NCBI GenBank assembly: GCA_964584755.1
Contig: CAZPAV010000006.1
Coordinates: forward strand, 13,777 to 77,776
Direction: 5' to 3'
Source of the DNA: CAZPAV01 sp964584755
GTDB taxonomy: Bacteria > Actinomycetota > Acidimicrobiia > Spongiisociales > UBA5794
DNA: 64,000 nucleotides
Notes under the pieces: model-generated
Databases searched by the model: none
Told to the model about the DNA's origin: nothing
The model's input: only the letters and a program-made list of their open reading frames with translations
Position numbers and translations under genes: made by a program
In this document: piece after piece, positions 7,760 through 16,168 of the stretch
How positions within the stretch are numbered: the first letter of the stretch is position 1
Layout of the letters: each line of letters opens with the position of its first letter

Positions 7760-8821
7760 ATGGGGGCCGTCGTCTTCCATCCCCTCACCGTGGCGAAGGT
7801 CGACCGGCTGACCGAGGACGCGGTCGCGCTCACCTTCGCCGTGCCCGACGCGTTGCGGGGGACGTACCGGCATCGTCCCGGCCAGCACGTGACCGTGCGG
7901 GCGATCCTCGACGGCGAGGACGTGCGCCGGAGCTACTCGATCTGCACCACCCCCGACGACGAGACCTTCCGCATCGGGATCCGCCGGATCGAGGGAGGAC
8001 GGTTCTCGACCTTCGCCACGGGGGTGCTACGTGCCGGCGACGTGCTCGAGGTGAGTCCGCCCACGGGGGAGTTCGTGCTCGATCCCGACCCGACGCGGAC
8101 GGGCCGCTACGGGGCCGTCGCCGCCGGGAGTGGCGTCACCCCGATCCTCTCCATGATCGCCACGGCGCTGGCGGTGGAGCGGGGCAGCCGGTTCACGCTC
8201 CTGCTCGGCAACCGGGAGACCCGATCCATCATGTTCCTCGAGGAGCTGCAGGGCCTCAAGGATCGGTATCCGGACCGGTTCCACCTCGTCCACGTCCTGT
8301 CTCGTGAGCCGTCGCTCGTGCCCCTCTTCGCCGGCCGGATCGACGGGCCCAGGCTCGGCGCCCTCCTCGCCTCGGTGGTGGACCCCGCCATCGAGGAGTG
8401 GTTCCTCTGCGGACCGCTCGGTCTGGTGGAGGAGGCCCGCGCCGTCCTACGCGCCCGGGGCCGGCCCGACGCCCGGATCCACGACGAGCTCTTCTTCTCC
8501 GGTCCACGACCCGAGCGCCGTCCGCCGGTCGAGGTGGCCGGCGGCGTCCCCGTCCGTTTCACCCTCGACGGACGGAGCTCCTCGGTGCGTGTCGACCCGG
8601 CGGGACCCCCGATCCTCGAGTACGCGCTCCGGGTTCGTCCCGACACGCCCTTCTCCTGTCGGGGCGGGATGTGCACGACGTGCAAGGCCCGGGTCGTCGT
8701 CGGGGAGGTCCGCCTCGACCGGAACTTCGCGCTCACCGCCGACGACCTGGCCCGGGGGCTCGTCCTCGCCTGCCAGGCGCACCCGGTCTCCGACGAGCTC
8801 GAGATCACCTTCGACGTATGA
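7760..8821 (+). CDS. paaE: Phenylacetyl-CoA epoxidase reductase PaaE
   Basis: 353 residues. PaaE passes electrons from NAD(P)H through FAD and a [2Fe-2S] cluster to PaaA. Domains in order: an FAD-binding barrel with RRSYSICT (about residue 55), a pyridine nucleotide domain with AAGSGVTPILSMI (about 119) and FLCGPLGLVEEAR (about 215), and a C-terminal plant-type ferredoxin with CRGGMCTTCK and a final cysteine in ACQAHP. The start codon is one base after the paaD stop, and the stop overlaps the next gene as ATGA. Confidence 0.95.
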   Translation: MGAVVFHPLTVAKVDRLTEDAVALTFAVPDALRGTYRHRPGQHVTVRAILDGEDVRRSYSICTTPDDETFRIGIRRIEGGRFSTFATGVLRAGDVLEVSPPTGEFVLDPDPTRTGRYGAVAAGSGVTPILSMIATALAVERGSRFTLLLGNRETRSIMFLEELQGLKDRYPDRFHLVHVLSREPSLVPLFAGRIDGPRLGALLASVVDPAIEEWFLCGPLGLVEEARAVLRARGRPDARIHDELFFSGPRPERRPPVEVAGGVPVRFTLDGRSSSVRVDPAGPPILEYALRVRPDTPFSCRGGMCTTCKARVVVGEVRLDRNFALTADDLARGLVLACQAHPVSDELEITFDV

Positions 8822-9387
8822 GCACGACCCGCGAGGACGTGGTGCGGGCCGCCGGGCGGCTGTTCGCCAGCCGTGGCTACCACGGGACCTCGATGCGGGA
8901 CCTGGGCCGCGAGCTCGGGCTGCTCGGGTCCTCCCTCTACTCGCACGTGGGTGGGAAGCAGGAGCTCCTCGTCGAGGTGGTGGAGCGGGGCGCGCGGCTC
9001 TTCCAGGCGGCCGCGGAGGAGGCGCTGGGCGTCCCGGGGACCGCGGCCGATCGCCTGCGGGCGCTCGTCGCCGGCCACGTGCGGGTGGTGCTCGACCATC
9101 GGGACGAGGCCCGGACGTTCCTCAACGAGGCCGCCGCACTCGACGCCCCCACCCGGTCACGGATCGTCGCCGCCCGGGACCGATACGAGGAGGCGTTCCG
9201 GGGCGTTCTCGCCGCCGGCGTGGTGGACGGCTCCCTCCGTCCCGATCTCGATCCGAAGGTGGACGCCATCTTCGTCCTCTCCATCCTCAACGCGGTCGAG
9301 CGTTGGTTCCGGGAGGACGGGGAGATCGACCGCGCCGAGCTCGTGGCGCGTATCGACCGGTTCGTCCGCGACGGGATCGGTCCCTGA
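8818..9387 (+). CDS. TetR-family repressor, probable PaaR
   Basis: 189 residues. The N-terminal helix-turn-helix spans about residues 10-55 (GYHGTSMRDLGRELGL, then the TetR-typical SSLYSHVGGKQELL). The C-terminal helical ligand domain has DEARTFLNEAAAL and RDRYEEAFRGVL, as in regulators of CoA-thioester catabolism. It is the last gene of the paa operon, overlapping paaE by 4 nt. With a PaaR-type palindrome in front of paaA, it most likely represses its own operon until phenylacetyl-CoA accumulates. The tandem palindromes before the convergent MFS gene are different in sequence, so control of that gene is possible but less likely. Confidence 0.85.
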   Translation: MSTTREDVVRAAGRLFASRGYHGTSMRDLGRELGLLGSSLYSHVGGKQELLVEVVERGARLFQAAAEEALGVPGTAADRLRALVAGHVRVVLDHRDEARTFLNEAAALDAPTRSRIVAARDRYEEAFRGVLAAGVVDGSLRPDLDPKVDAIFVLSILNAVERWFREDGEIDRAELVARIDRFVRDGIGP

Positions 9388-9421
9388 TCACGCCCGTGCC
9401 GGGGCCTGACCGGCGCCTCCT

Positions 9422-9436
9422 CCGCGGCGACCGCGG
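9422..9436. terminator. Possible bidirectional hairpin between convergent genes
   Basis: CCGCGG, a 3-nt loop CGA, and CCGCGG lie in the 56-bp gap between the converging TetR gene and the MFS transporter gene. There is no T-run on either side. Position supports a terminator role, but a six-base GC stem is expected by chance in such DNA. Confidence 0.25.
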
Positions 9437-9443
9437 TGGACCG

Positions 9444-11087
9444 TCAGCGGGGAGCCGGCGTGGCGAGCGGCTCCCCGGCCGGGTGCGGTGCCTCGCGCAC
9501 GTTCGGCAGCCGCAGGCTCAGGAGGAGGCCGAGGAACACGAAGGCGTCGGCCACGAGCGCGGCGCGGGTGGCCGCGGTGCCGAACGCGTCGGAGACGGCG
9601 GCGACGACCGGTTCCGTCCCGGGACGCCGGGCGATCTCCGCCAGGGCCTGGCCGCCGGACGCGGAGACGGCCTCGGTGATGGCGTCCGCCGCAGGGGCCG
9701 GGAGGTCCGGGATCCGGCGGAGGTTGGTCGCGGTGAGTGACGAGAGGTTCACCGTCAGGACCGTGCCGACGATGGCGATCCCCAGCGCCGAGCCGACCTG
9801 CCGGAAGGCCGTGCGCGCGCCCGAGGCCATTCCCGAGGCCCGGGCGGGGACCTCGACGAGGATGACGTTCGTGAGTTGGGCGGTGGCGAGCCCGACGCCG
9901 ATGCCGTAGACGAACAACACCGGCACGATCTGGACGGTGCGCATGTCCGGCCCGAGGAGGAGCGCCACCGCGAGGATGGCGACCGCCTCCACCGCCATGC
10001 CGATCGTGACCACCCACCGGGGTCCGTGACGGTGGGCCATGCCGGCGGCGAAGGGGCCACCGAGGAAGGCGCCGAGGGCGAGGGACATGAGGAGGAGGCC
10101 CACCCGGAAGGCGGTGAACCCCATGACGGCCTGGAGGAACAGGGGGAGGACGAAGATCACCCCGAACTCCCCCAGTCCGAGGACGGCCGAGGTGAGGTTG
10201 CCGTCGCGGAAACTGCCGAGCCGGAACAGGCCGAGGTCGAGGAGCACCTCGCGTCCGGTGCTCGCCCTCCGTGGCTCGACGACGGCGAAGAGCGCCAGCG
10301 ACCCCGCGCCGAGGGCGAGCGCGACCGGTACCGGGGAGAGGAGGCCGGACGGCCACTGCCAGCCGGCGAGGTGGAACGTCCTGACCGGAGTCCACCAGCC
10401 GTAGCGGGCTCCCTCGATGAGGGCGAACACGATCCCGCCGAGGCCCACGACCGAGGTGGCCGTCCCTGCCCAGTCGAGACCGGGGAGACGGCGGGGATCT
10501 CGCGTCTCGTCGACGAGGACGGTGGCGGCGAGGACGGCGGCGACGATGGGGACGTTGACGTAGAAGGCCCAACGCCACGTGTGCGCGGTCGTCAGCCATC
10601 CTCCCAGCAGCGGGCCGAAGGCCGCCATCCCCCCGACGATGGAGCCCCAGATGCCGAAGGCGATCGCCCGGTCCCGCCCCCGGAAGAGCGCGTTCACCGA
10701 GGCCAGGGTCGCGGGGAGGATCGCCGCCGCACCCACTCCCTGGACGACCCGGGCCGCGATGAGCGCCCCACCCGTGGGGCTGCCGCCGGCGGCGACGCTG
10801 GCGAGCACGAAGACCACGAGGCCGACGCGGAACATCCGGCGGCGGCCGATCACGTCGCCGAGGCGCCCGAACGGGAGGAGGAGGGCGGCGAACAGCACCG
10901 AGTAGATGGTCACGATCCACTCGGCGTCGGCGATCTCGAGACGGAGGTCCTGGATGATGGAGGGGACGACGACGTTGGCGATCGTGGCGTCGACGATGAT
11001 GATCGAGACCCCGAGGGCGAGGACGGCCAGCCCGAGCCAGTGACGACGAGGGGTTCGGGTGGGGGACGGGGGGACGGTCTCCGGCAC
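9444..11087 (-). CDS. DHA2-family MFS drug:H+ antiporter
   Basis: 547 residues with about 14 hydrophobic helices. The N-terminal half shows the DHA2 signatures DATIANVVVPSI, WIVTIYSVLFAALLLPFGRL and GRLGDVIGRRRMF. GVGAAAILPATLASV and the motif C-like GSIVGGMAAFGPLLGGWL follow. It would expel hydrophobic drugs or toxic metabolites across the inner membrane. The start GTG 11087 has GGGAG six bases upstream. The longer frame would read through the two upstream palindromes, which are therefore better read as operators. Regulation by a TetR-type repressor is inferred; substrate unknown. Confidence 0.88.
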   Translation of the reverse strand: MPETVPPSPTRTPRRHWLGLAVLALGVSIIIVDATIANVVVPSIIQDLRLEIADAEWIVTIYSVLFAALLLPFGRLGDVIGRRRMFRVGLVVFVLASVAAGGSPTGGALIAARVVQGVGAAAILPATLASVNALFRGRDRAIAFGIWGSIVGGMAAFGPLLGGWLTTAHTWRWAFYVNVPIVAAVLAATVLVDETRDPRRLPGLDWAGTATSVVGLGGIVFALIEGARYGWWTPVRTFHLAGWQWPSGLLSPVPVALALGAGSLALFAVVEPRRASTGREVLLDLGLFRLGSFRDGNLTSAVLGLGEFGVIFVLPLFLQAVMGFTAFRVGLLLMSLALGAFLGGPFAAGMAHRHGPRWVVTIGMAVEAVAILAVALLLGPDMRTVQIVPVLFVYGIGVGLATAQLTNVILVEVPARASGMASGARTAFRQVGSALGIAIVGTVLTVNLSSLTATNLRRIPDLPAPAADAITEAVSASGGQALAEIARRPGTEPVVAAVSDAFGTAATRAALVADAFVFLGLLLSLRLPNVREAPHPAGEPLATPAPR

Positions 11088-11104
11088 GGGGTGCTCCCGA
11101 GTTT

Positions 11105-11145
11105 CCGACAACGTGTCGGTATCAGGATATCCGACACCGTGTCGA
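11105..11145. promoter_or_regulatory. Two tandem palindromic operators before the MFS efflux gene
   Basis: CCGACAACGTGTCGG (11105-11119) and CCGACACCGTGTCGA (11131-11145) share the consensus CCGACAMCGTGTCGR, with centres 26 bp apart, about 2.5 helical turns. Both lie in the 18-58 bp upstream of the MFS start on the minus strand, where the promoter must be. Paired 13-15 bp palindromes of this kind are typical TetR-family operators on drug-efflux genes. The cognate regulator is not obvious in the window. Confidence 0.6.
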
Positions 11146-11232
11146 TAACGGGAGGCCGTCCGCCCCGGGGGCGGGGGAATACGCGTCGGCACGCCTACGG
11201 TTGTCGTGGCGAGGCGCCGAGAGGAGGACGGG

Positions 11233-11985
11233 ATGGCCGCGTCACGAGGCCGGGTGAGGATCGAGGACGGGCAGAAGCGGGTCCGTACCTATCTGGCCGG
11301 AGAGCCCGTCGCCGACTCCACGCGAGTGCGGCTCGTCTGGGAGAAGCCCTACTACCCCGTCTACTACTTCCCGCCGCAGGACGTTCGCATGGACCTCCTC
11401 GTGCCCACCGGCGCGACGAAGCGCTCCCCGAGCCGGGGCGTCGCGGCGGTGCACACGGTGAAGGTGGGCGACCGTGAGGCGCCCGACGCGGCGCGGGTGT
11501 GGAACGAGGCGGCGATCCCCGAGATCGCCGGATACGTCTCCTTCTCGTGGCAGGCCATGGACTCCTGGTTCGAGGAGGACGAGGAGGTGTTCGTCCACGC
11601 CCGGGACCCGTACACCCGCATCGACGTCCTCCAGAGCTCCCGTCACGTGGAGGTGTTCGTGGGGGGCACCAAGGTGGCGGACTCGCGGCAGCCGCGCCTG
11701 CTCTTCGAGACCGGGCTCCCGGTCCGGTACTACCTGCCCAAGACGGACGTGCGGCTCGACCTCCTCGTTCCCTCCGCCACGAGGACCCACTGCCCCTACA
11801 AGGGGACGGCGTCGTACTGGTCGGTGCGGACCGAGGACGGTCTCGTCGCCGACGTCGTCTGGGGGTACCCGACGCCGGTCCTCGAGTCGGTGAAGATCGC
11901 CGGGTACGTCTGCTTCTACAACGAGAAGGTGGACATCGTCGTCGACGGAGAGCTCCAGGAGCGGCCGCGGACGGTGTTCGGGTGA
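11233..11985 (+). CDS. DUF427 family protein (two tandem DUF427 domains)
   Basis: 250 residues made of two similar halves, about 10-105 and 120-240. The halves share KRVRTYLAGEPVADSTRVRLVWE versus RHVEVFVGGTKVADSRQPRL, paired YYFPPQDVRMDLL / YYLPKTDVRLDLL and a W-x(n)-IAGYVxF ending. This is the usual architecture of actinobacterial DUF427 proteins, whose biochemical function is not established. The start is ATG 11233 with GAGGAGG five bases upstream; the longer frame from 11206 lacks this. It is divergent from the MFS gene. Confidence 0.88.
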   Translation: MAASRGRVRIEDGQKRVRTYLAGEPVADSTRVRLVWEKPYYPVYYFPPQDVRMDLLVPTGATKRSPSRGVAAVHTVKVGDREAPDAARVWNEAAIPEIAGYVSFSWQAMDSWFEEDEEVFVHARDPYTRIDVLQSSRHVEVFVGGTKVADSRQPRLLFETGLPVRYYLPKTDVRLDLLVPSATRTHCPYKGTASYWSVRTEDGLVADVVWGYPTPVLESVKIAGYVCFYNEKVDIVVDGELQERPRTVFG

Positions 11986-12091
11986 GGGCGCCGGTGCCCC
12001 GGCGCGAGGGAAAGGTCGAATACCCTCCCCCGTGGCGGGGTTGTCGGGGGCGGGCCCGGCACATGGCGACTCACGAGGAGGGAGACACACC

Positions 12092-12604
12092 GTGACGACA
12101 TCGTTCGACATCGCCATGCTCGTGTTGAGGGTCGGCGTGGGTGCCGTCATCCTCGCCCACGGGGTGAAGCACGCCCGGGGTCGGGTGAAGACGAGCAACT
12201 GGTTCGGGAGTATCGGCTTCCGTCAGGCACCGTTGCAGTGGTTCTTCAGCACGGCCACCGAGATCGGCGTCGGTGTGCTCCTCATCGCAGGGCTGCTCAC
12301 CGCGCTCGCCGCGGCCGGGCTCGTCGGCGTCATGACGGTCGCCTTCTGGAGCGTGCACCGCAAGGTGGGGTTCTGGGTGACGGCGCGTCCCGACGAGGGA
12401 TGGGAGTACGTGTTCGTGCTCACCCTCACCGCGTTCACGCTCGGCGTAGCGGGACCCGGGGAGCTCTCCCTCGACGGCGCGCTCTCGATCGCCGGCCGGC
12501 TCGACGGATGGGTGGGGTTCGCGCTCGTCGCCGCCGGTGTCGTCCTCGCCGCGGCCCAGATGGCAGTCTTCTACCGACCGGGAGCGATCACCGGGACGGA
12601 CTGA
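12092..12604 (+). CDS. DoxX-like membrane protein
   Basis: 170 residues with four hydrophobic helices and the DoxX-type N-terminus (MLVLRVGVGAVILAHGVKH) followed by GSIGFRQAPLQWFFSTATEIG. Family members are small membrane proteins, some linked to redox and thiol stress; no specific reaction can be assigned. GTG 12092 has GAGGAGGGAG seven bases upstream. A TACCCT box at 12021-12026 six bases before an in-frame GTG at 12032 allows a longer, leaderless form, considered less likely. The gene converges on a small hypothetical gene. Confidence 0.8.
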   Translation: MTTSFDIAMLVLRVGVGAVILAHGVKHARGRVKTSNWFGSIGFRQAPLQWFFSTATEIGVGVLLIAGLLTALAAAGLVGVMTVAFWSVHRKVGFWVTARPDEGWEYVFVLTLTAFTLGVAGPGELSLDGALSIAGRLDGWVGFALVAAGVVLAAAQMAVFYRPGAITGTD

Positions 12605-12619
12605 CGCGGGCCGGGGCGC

Positions 12620-12790
12620 CTACTCGCGGTTCGTCCCGTAGTTGAGGTTCCGGAGCCGGGCCTCGACCTCGGCGGCGTCCTGCTCGTGGTCGATGCCGCG
12701 CTCGGCGAGTCCCCGGAGTCGCTTCCGTGTCGTCTCCCCGTAGACGGAGGCGTCCTCCTTCGACCGCCGCCGTCTCCTCAGCCAGCGCAT
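12620..12790 (-). CDS. Small hypothetical basic protein
   Basis: 56 residues starting MRWLRRRRRSKEDASVYGET and ending EARLRNLNYGTNRE. The N-terminal third is strongly basic and the remainder is a likely amphipathic helix (RKRLRGLAERGIDHEQDAAE). Low-complexity-free sequence with acidic/basic balance and a natural C-terminus suggests a real gene, but there is no convincing ribosome site before ATG 12790. No function is recognised. It lies downstream of another small gene, separated by a hairpin. Confidence 0.4.
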   Translation of the reverse strand: MRWLRRRRRSKEDASVYGETTRKRLRGLAERGIDHEQDAAEVEARLRNLNYGTNRE

Positions 12791-12822
12791 GGGACGCCAT
12801 CGGCATGACGTGGGATGCTCTT

Positions 12823-12838
12823 GAGACGTTCGCGTCTC
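12823..12838 (-). terminator. Hairpin between two small minus-strand genes
   Basis: GAGACG, the 4-base loop TTCG on the plus strand (CGAA on the minus), then CGTCTC. It lies about 38 bases past the stop of the 91-residue gene at 12876. A six-base stem without a T-run is weak evidence for termination. Confidence 0.3.
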
Positions 12839-12875
12839 GGCTCGGCCGGGCCGGTCTCGTCCCGCGGCCCCGGAC

Positions 12876-13151
12876 TCAGCGCCGGGCGCCGAGGAGTCGG
12901 CGGAGGAACCCGAGCTGCGCCGGAACGACGGGGTTGGGCAGGCTCTCCCGGTCGAGGCTCCAGGTGGCGTCGTCGGAGAGGTGGGGCAGGTCGCGGGAGC
13001 GACGCTCGTACCGCGTCGCGCCGTCGAAGATCCGCAGGTCGACGATGATCTCCGCCTCCGGCGGCGCCCCATGGCGGTCCTCACCTCGGTCGGACCCGCC
13101 CCCCGCCGCCGGTGGGACCTGCCTCCGGACCGGGGCGACGTCCTCGCTCAT
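12876..13151 (-). CDS. Hypothetical protein, 91 residues
   Basis: A soluble protein beginning MSEDVAPVRRQVPPAAG with a central acidic/beta-rich part (EAEIIVDLRIFDGATRYE), then SRDLPHLSDDATWSLDRES and a basic tail GFLRRLLGARR. A strong AAGGAGG lies 5 nt before ATG 13151, and a promoter-like pair (GCACAA/AGCGTA read on the plus strand, 13190-13217) lies upstream. The sequence resembles no family I can name. The first 25 residues look disordered, rich in Pro, Ala and Gly. Confidence 0.6.
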   Translation of the reverse strand: MSEDVAPVRRQVPPAAGGGSDRGEDRHGAPPEAEIIVDLRIFDGATRYERRSRDLPHLSDDATWSLDRESLPNPVVPAQLGFLRRLLGARR

Positions 13152-13189
13152 GGGGCCTCCTTCGCGCGCCGTCGGCGCTCCGCGGTGTC

Positions 13190-13217
13190 AGCGTACCGCG
13201 ATACGGGGTCCGCACAA
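13190..13217 (-). promoter_or_regulatory. Candidate promoter for the 91-residue hypothetical gene
   Basis: On the minus strand, TTGTGC (13217-13212) and TACGCT (13195-13190) are separated by 16 bases, a sigma70-like -35/-10 pair. They lie about 40 bases before the ATG at 13151 and its AAGGAGG. No regulatory repeat stands out beside it. Confidence 0.4.
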
Positions 13218-13251
13218 GCGCCAATTCGCCGCGCACCACGGAACCACTCCC

Positions 13252-13821
13252 TCACCGACCCATCGCGTAGAACTCCGGGTTGGGCATCATCGAGGTGAGG
13301 TTGGCCATGCGGTTCGAGTACGCGAAGAGGGCGGCGATGGCACCGATGTCCCAGATGTCCTCGTCGGAGAAGCCGACGGCGCGCAGGGCGGCGAAGTCCG
13401 CCTCCTCGAGCTCCGCCGAGCGGGCGGCGACCTTCCGGGCGAAGGCGAGCATGGTCCGCCGACGGTCGTCGAGAGGGGCCTTCCGGTAGTTCGTGGCCAC
13501 CTGGTCGGCGACGAGGGGGTCCTTGGTGCGGATCCTGAGGATGGCACCGTGGGCGACGACGCAGTAGAGGCAGTCGTTCAGCGCGGAGGTGGCCACCACG
13601 ATCATCTCCCGCTCCGCCTTGGTGAGTCCGCTCTCGCGCTCCATCAGCGCCTCGTGGAGCGCGAGGAACGCGCGCAGCTCGTCGGGTCGATGCGCCATGA
13701 CCAGGAACACGTTCGGTACGAACCCCGTGCGCTCCTGCACGGCGAGGATGGTGTCTCGCAGGTCGTCGGGGAGCTCGTCGATCTCGGGGACGGGGAACCG
13801 GCTGATCGGGCGGTCGGTCAT
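13252..13821 (-). CDS. AhpD-like / carboxymuconolactone decarboxylase family peroxidase-related protein
   Basis: 189 residues. The AhpD-type redox motif DCLYCVVAHGAILR supplies the CxxC pair and downstream His found in alkylhydroperoxidase-like proteins. GFVPNVFLVMAHRPDELRAF and the C-terminal NRMANLTSMMPNPEFYAM match the subgroup called uncharacterised peroxidase-related enzymes. It probably acts in thiol-dependent peroxide reduction in the cytosol; the partner is unknown. The ribosome site AGGAGG is 5 bases before ATG 13821. Divergent from an SCO6745-family gene 86 bp away. Confidence 0.88.
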   Translation of the reverse strand: MTDRPISRFPVPEIDELPDDLRDTILAVQERTGFVPNVFLVMAHRPDELRAFLALHEALMERESGLTKAEREMIVVATSALNDCLYCVVAHGAILRIRTKDPLVADQVATNYRKAPLDDRRRTMLAFARKVAARSAELEEADFAALRAVGFSDEDIWDIGAIAALFAYSNRMANLTSMMPNPEFYAMGR

Positions 13822-13907
13822 GGGGCCTCCTGGGCGGGTCGTCCCGGCGAGAATACCCGGGCCCCGTCGGGGCCGGACCGGGCCGTCCGTCGGCTATGTT
13901 GGCGGCC

Positions 13908-14702
13908 ATGGATACCGTGAGACGAGCCGGCCGACACGTGTTCAAGCTGGCCTCCGTACAGTTCCTCTGGGGGAACCCGCACGTCGCGGCGATCTTCGAC
14001 GAGCTCGGGGTGGATGCCAACCGCGGCTACTTCGCCCTGCGGGCCGCGCCCATGGGTCGGGCGACCCCGTTGCTGATCGGCAACGCGTTCGCCTTCTTCC
14101 CGCCGGCGATGGTCGCCAAGCTCGTGCAACGGAGCTGGGATCGCAATCCGCCGGAGCGGGTCCTCGCCGTCGCCGTTCCCCACCTCGCCGAGGCGGCTCG
14201 CTCGGTGTTCGGCTCCCTGGAGGACGTCGTCGAGCTGGCCGATCGCATGGGCGAGGCGGCCGAGGCGGCCTGGTGCGAGGGGCGGATGCTGGCCACGGCC
14301 TGGCGCACGGTCTCGTGGCCCGACGAGCCGGCGGCGAGGCTGTTCGGCGCGGCCACCGTGCTCCGGGAGCACCGCGGCGACGGTCACATCCTCGCCCTCG
14401 CCGAGCACGGCCTGAGTCCCCTCCAGGGGATGCTCCTCGCCGCGGCGAGGCGGGGGAAGGACCCCGTCGCGGTGGCCACGACGCGGGGATGGCGTCCCGA
14501 CGACGTCGCCGCGGCCCGGGCCGGCCTCGAGGCGCGAGGCGCCCTCGACGACGACGGGATCACGGCGACGGGGCGGGACCTCTGGGAGTGGGCGGAGACG
14601 ACGACCGATCGTCTGGCGGCACAGCCGTGGGGCGTCCTCGGCGATGCGGTCGAGGACGTCGTGGCGGCGGCGGGCCGCCTCATCGAGACCGCCCGCTGGT
14701 GA
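13908..14702 (+). CDS. SCO6745 family protein
   Basis: 264 residues. The N-terminal signature GYFALRAAPMGRATP with NAFAFFPPAMV identifies the SCO6745/SalK-like family of actinobacterial proteins of unknown biochemical role, which end in a winged-helix-like region (here about residues 150-225, GWRPDDVAAARAGLEARGAL). TATGTT at 13895-13900 ends 7 nt before ATG 13908, so translation may begin on a leaderless transcript. ATG 13896 is an in-frame alternative but lies inside that -10 box. Confidence 0.82.
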   Translation: MDTVRRAGRHVFKLASVQFLWGNPHVAAIFDELGVDANRGYFALRAAPMGRATPLLIGNAFAFFPPAMVAKLVQRSWDRNPPERVLAVAVPHLAEAARSVFGSLEDVVELADRMGEAAEAAWCEGRMLATAWRTVSWPDEPAARLFGAATVLREHRGDGHILALAEHGLSPLQGMLLAAARRGKDPVAVATTRGWRPDDVAAARAGLEARGALDDDGITATGRDLWEWAETTTDRLAAQPWGVLGDAVEDVVAAAGRLIETARW

Positions 14703-14705
14703 GCC

Positions 14706-15977
14706 TCACGCGGCGCGGGGAGGAGGGCCGCAGCGAAAGCCCGCCACCAGGTGCTCCAGCCGGCCGAGCGCGTCCTCGGGCGCGGCCCCGTTCTGGAGGA
14801 ACACCGTGAAGAGGAGCGACCGCTGGCAGGCAGGGAGCCAGGCACCCGCCAGCGCGTAGGCGCCGGACGGCCGGAGGAAGCCGCCCTCGGAGGTGAAGAG
14901 GCGGTACGGCACGGCCTTCCCCACGATGGTGACGGTCCCCGTCCCGGCCGGGGTCGCCTCCAGTCCGTCGATCCCGGTGAGGTCGCCCAGCCAGAGACCC
15001 ACCTCCCCCGCGTCGAGCGTCCAGGCGATCGGGTGCTCCACCCAGTAGACGGCGAAGCCCTCGAGGCCGGTGAAGGAGGCGTGCCGGGCGGAGAAGAGCC
15101 CTCCCGCGGCGTCGGGCGTGGCGCCGTCGCGTCCCCGGACGCTCGTGCGGTCGCCGGCCGGGTAGGGGATCTCCAGGCCGAAGGCCACGTATCGGGACTC
15201 CTCGCCGGAGGCGATCGGCGTCGCCGACGGGAACTCGACCCCCAGCGATCCGACGAGGATTCCGCCGGTCAGGGCGAGGGCGGTCGCCACCTGCCACCAG
15301 GGGCGAGACCGCGCCGAGCCGGGCTCCGGCGATCCCGCGAGGCGAGCCGCCCGGTGCTCCTGGCGGCGGGAGAGGCGCGTCACGAGCACCTGTCCCAGGA
15401 GAGCGGCGGCCACGCCGGCGACGCCGGAGCCGATGCCGCTCGCGGCGACGAGGCCACGGCTCGCGACGGCGTCGGCGACGCTTCCGACGACGCCGGTGAA
15501 CGATCCGGCGAGCATGGCGACCCACCAGGCGTGGAGGAACCACGGCACCGGTCCGCGGCGCCAGGCCCGGCCGGCCACGGCGGGGAGGTCGGGATCGGCG
15601 GCGCGCCAGGCGTCGTCGAGGATCTGCTTGGGACGCCAGAGGTTGAGGAGGGGCACGAACCACCCGCCGATCGCCCAGCCCGGTCCGAAGCGGGGGTCCG
15701 TCGCGCCGAGCCCCGGGAGGTTCCCGTACACCCGCCGGGTCCACACCACGAGGGAGAGGGTGGCGCCGAGCTGGGCGAAGGCGGCCATGGCGTACGGCAG
15801 GATCGCCTCGGAGGGATCCATGACGGCGACGGTGCTCCGCAGGTTCGCGGCGAGGGCCGCGGCCGCGCCGGCGAGCCAGAGGAGGAGCATGGCGCGGGCG
15901 ACCAACGCCACGTCCGCCGGCGAGGTGAAGCGTCCCCGGGGAGGGGTCTCCGAGTTGGTCGGCTGCGGGACGGGCAC
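14706..15977 (-). CDS. DUF4328 domain membrane protein
   Basis: 423 residues. Residues 1-215 hold about five to six transmembrane helices with the DUF4328 hallmarks WTRRVYGNLPGLGA and GWFVPLLNLWRPKQILDD. After a linker, one further helix near 230-250 leads into a soluble C-terminal domain (GLEIPYPAGDR, YRLFTSEGGFLRPSG, FRCGPPP) resembling PsbP/lipoprotein-like extracytoplasmic domains. The function of DUF4328 proteins is not known. GTG 15977 has GGAGG 4 nt upstream. Convergent with the SCO6745-family gene, 3 bp apart. Confidence 0.8.
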   Translation of the reverse strand: MPVPQPTNSETPPRGRFTSPADVALVARAMLLLWLAGAAAALAANLRSTVAVMDPSEAILPYAMAAFAQLGATLSLVVWTRRVYGNLPGLGATDPRFGPGWAIGGWFVPLLNLWRPKQILDDAWRAADPDLPAVAGRAWRRGPVPWFLHAWWVAMLAGSFTGVVGSVADAVASRGLVAASGIGSGVAGVAAALLGQVLVTRLSRRQEHRAARLAGSPEPGSARSRPWWQVATALALTGGILVGSLGVEFPSATPIASGEESRYVAFGLEIPYPAGDRTSVRGRDGATPDAAGGLFSARHASFTGLEGFAVYWVEHPIAWTLDAGEVGLWLGDLTGIDGLEATPAGTGTVTIVGKAVPYRLFTSEGGFLRPSGAYALAGAWLPACQRSLLFTVFLQNGAAPEDALGRLEHLVAGFRCGPPPRAA

Positions 15978-16137
15978 GGTACCTCCACGGGCCGGGGCGG
16001 GCGCCCGGAACGGCCGGGAGATGGTAGGCGCGAGCGGCCGGGGGCGGCTCGGGGAGGCGGCTACGGCGGGGTGGGCGTCTCGGGTCGGCGGGGAGGGCGG
16101 TGGAGCGCGGACGGAGACCGCGCCACGACCGAGCGGG

Positions 16138-16143
16138 TACCCT
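16138..16143 (+). promoter_or_regulatory. -10 box of the haloalkane dehalogenase gene
   Basis: TACCCT at 16138-16143 matches the TANNNT -10 pattern seen before several genes here. A start about 7 nt downstream would leave a short leader containing the GGGAGG site before ATG 16169. No clear -35 element is visible. Confidence 0.4.
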
Positions 16144-16168
16144 CGTGACGACCACCCGGGAGGTATCC

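Noticed and set aside
9422..9436. CCGCGG repeats as a regulatory operator
   Set aside because: They lie between convergent gene ends where no promoter is expected; treated as a weak terminator instead.
11088..11192. Longer N-terminus of the MFS transporter
   Set aside because: It would translate through the two palindromic operators and adds a charged tail without family support.
12032..12091. Extended N-terminus of the DoxX-like protein from GTG 12032
   Set aside because: The added residues are not membrane-like or conserved in type, and GTG 12092 has a strong ribosome site; kept only as an alternative.
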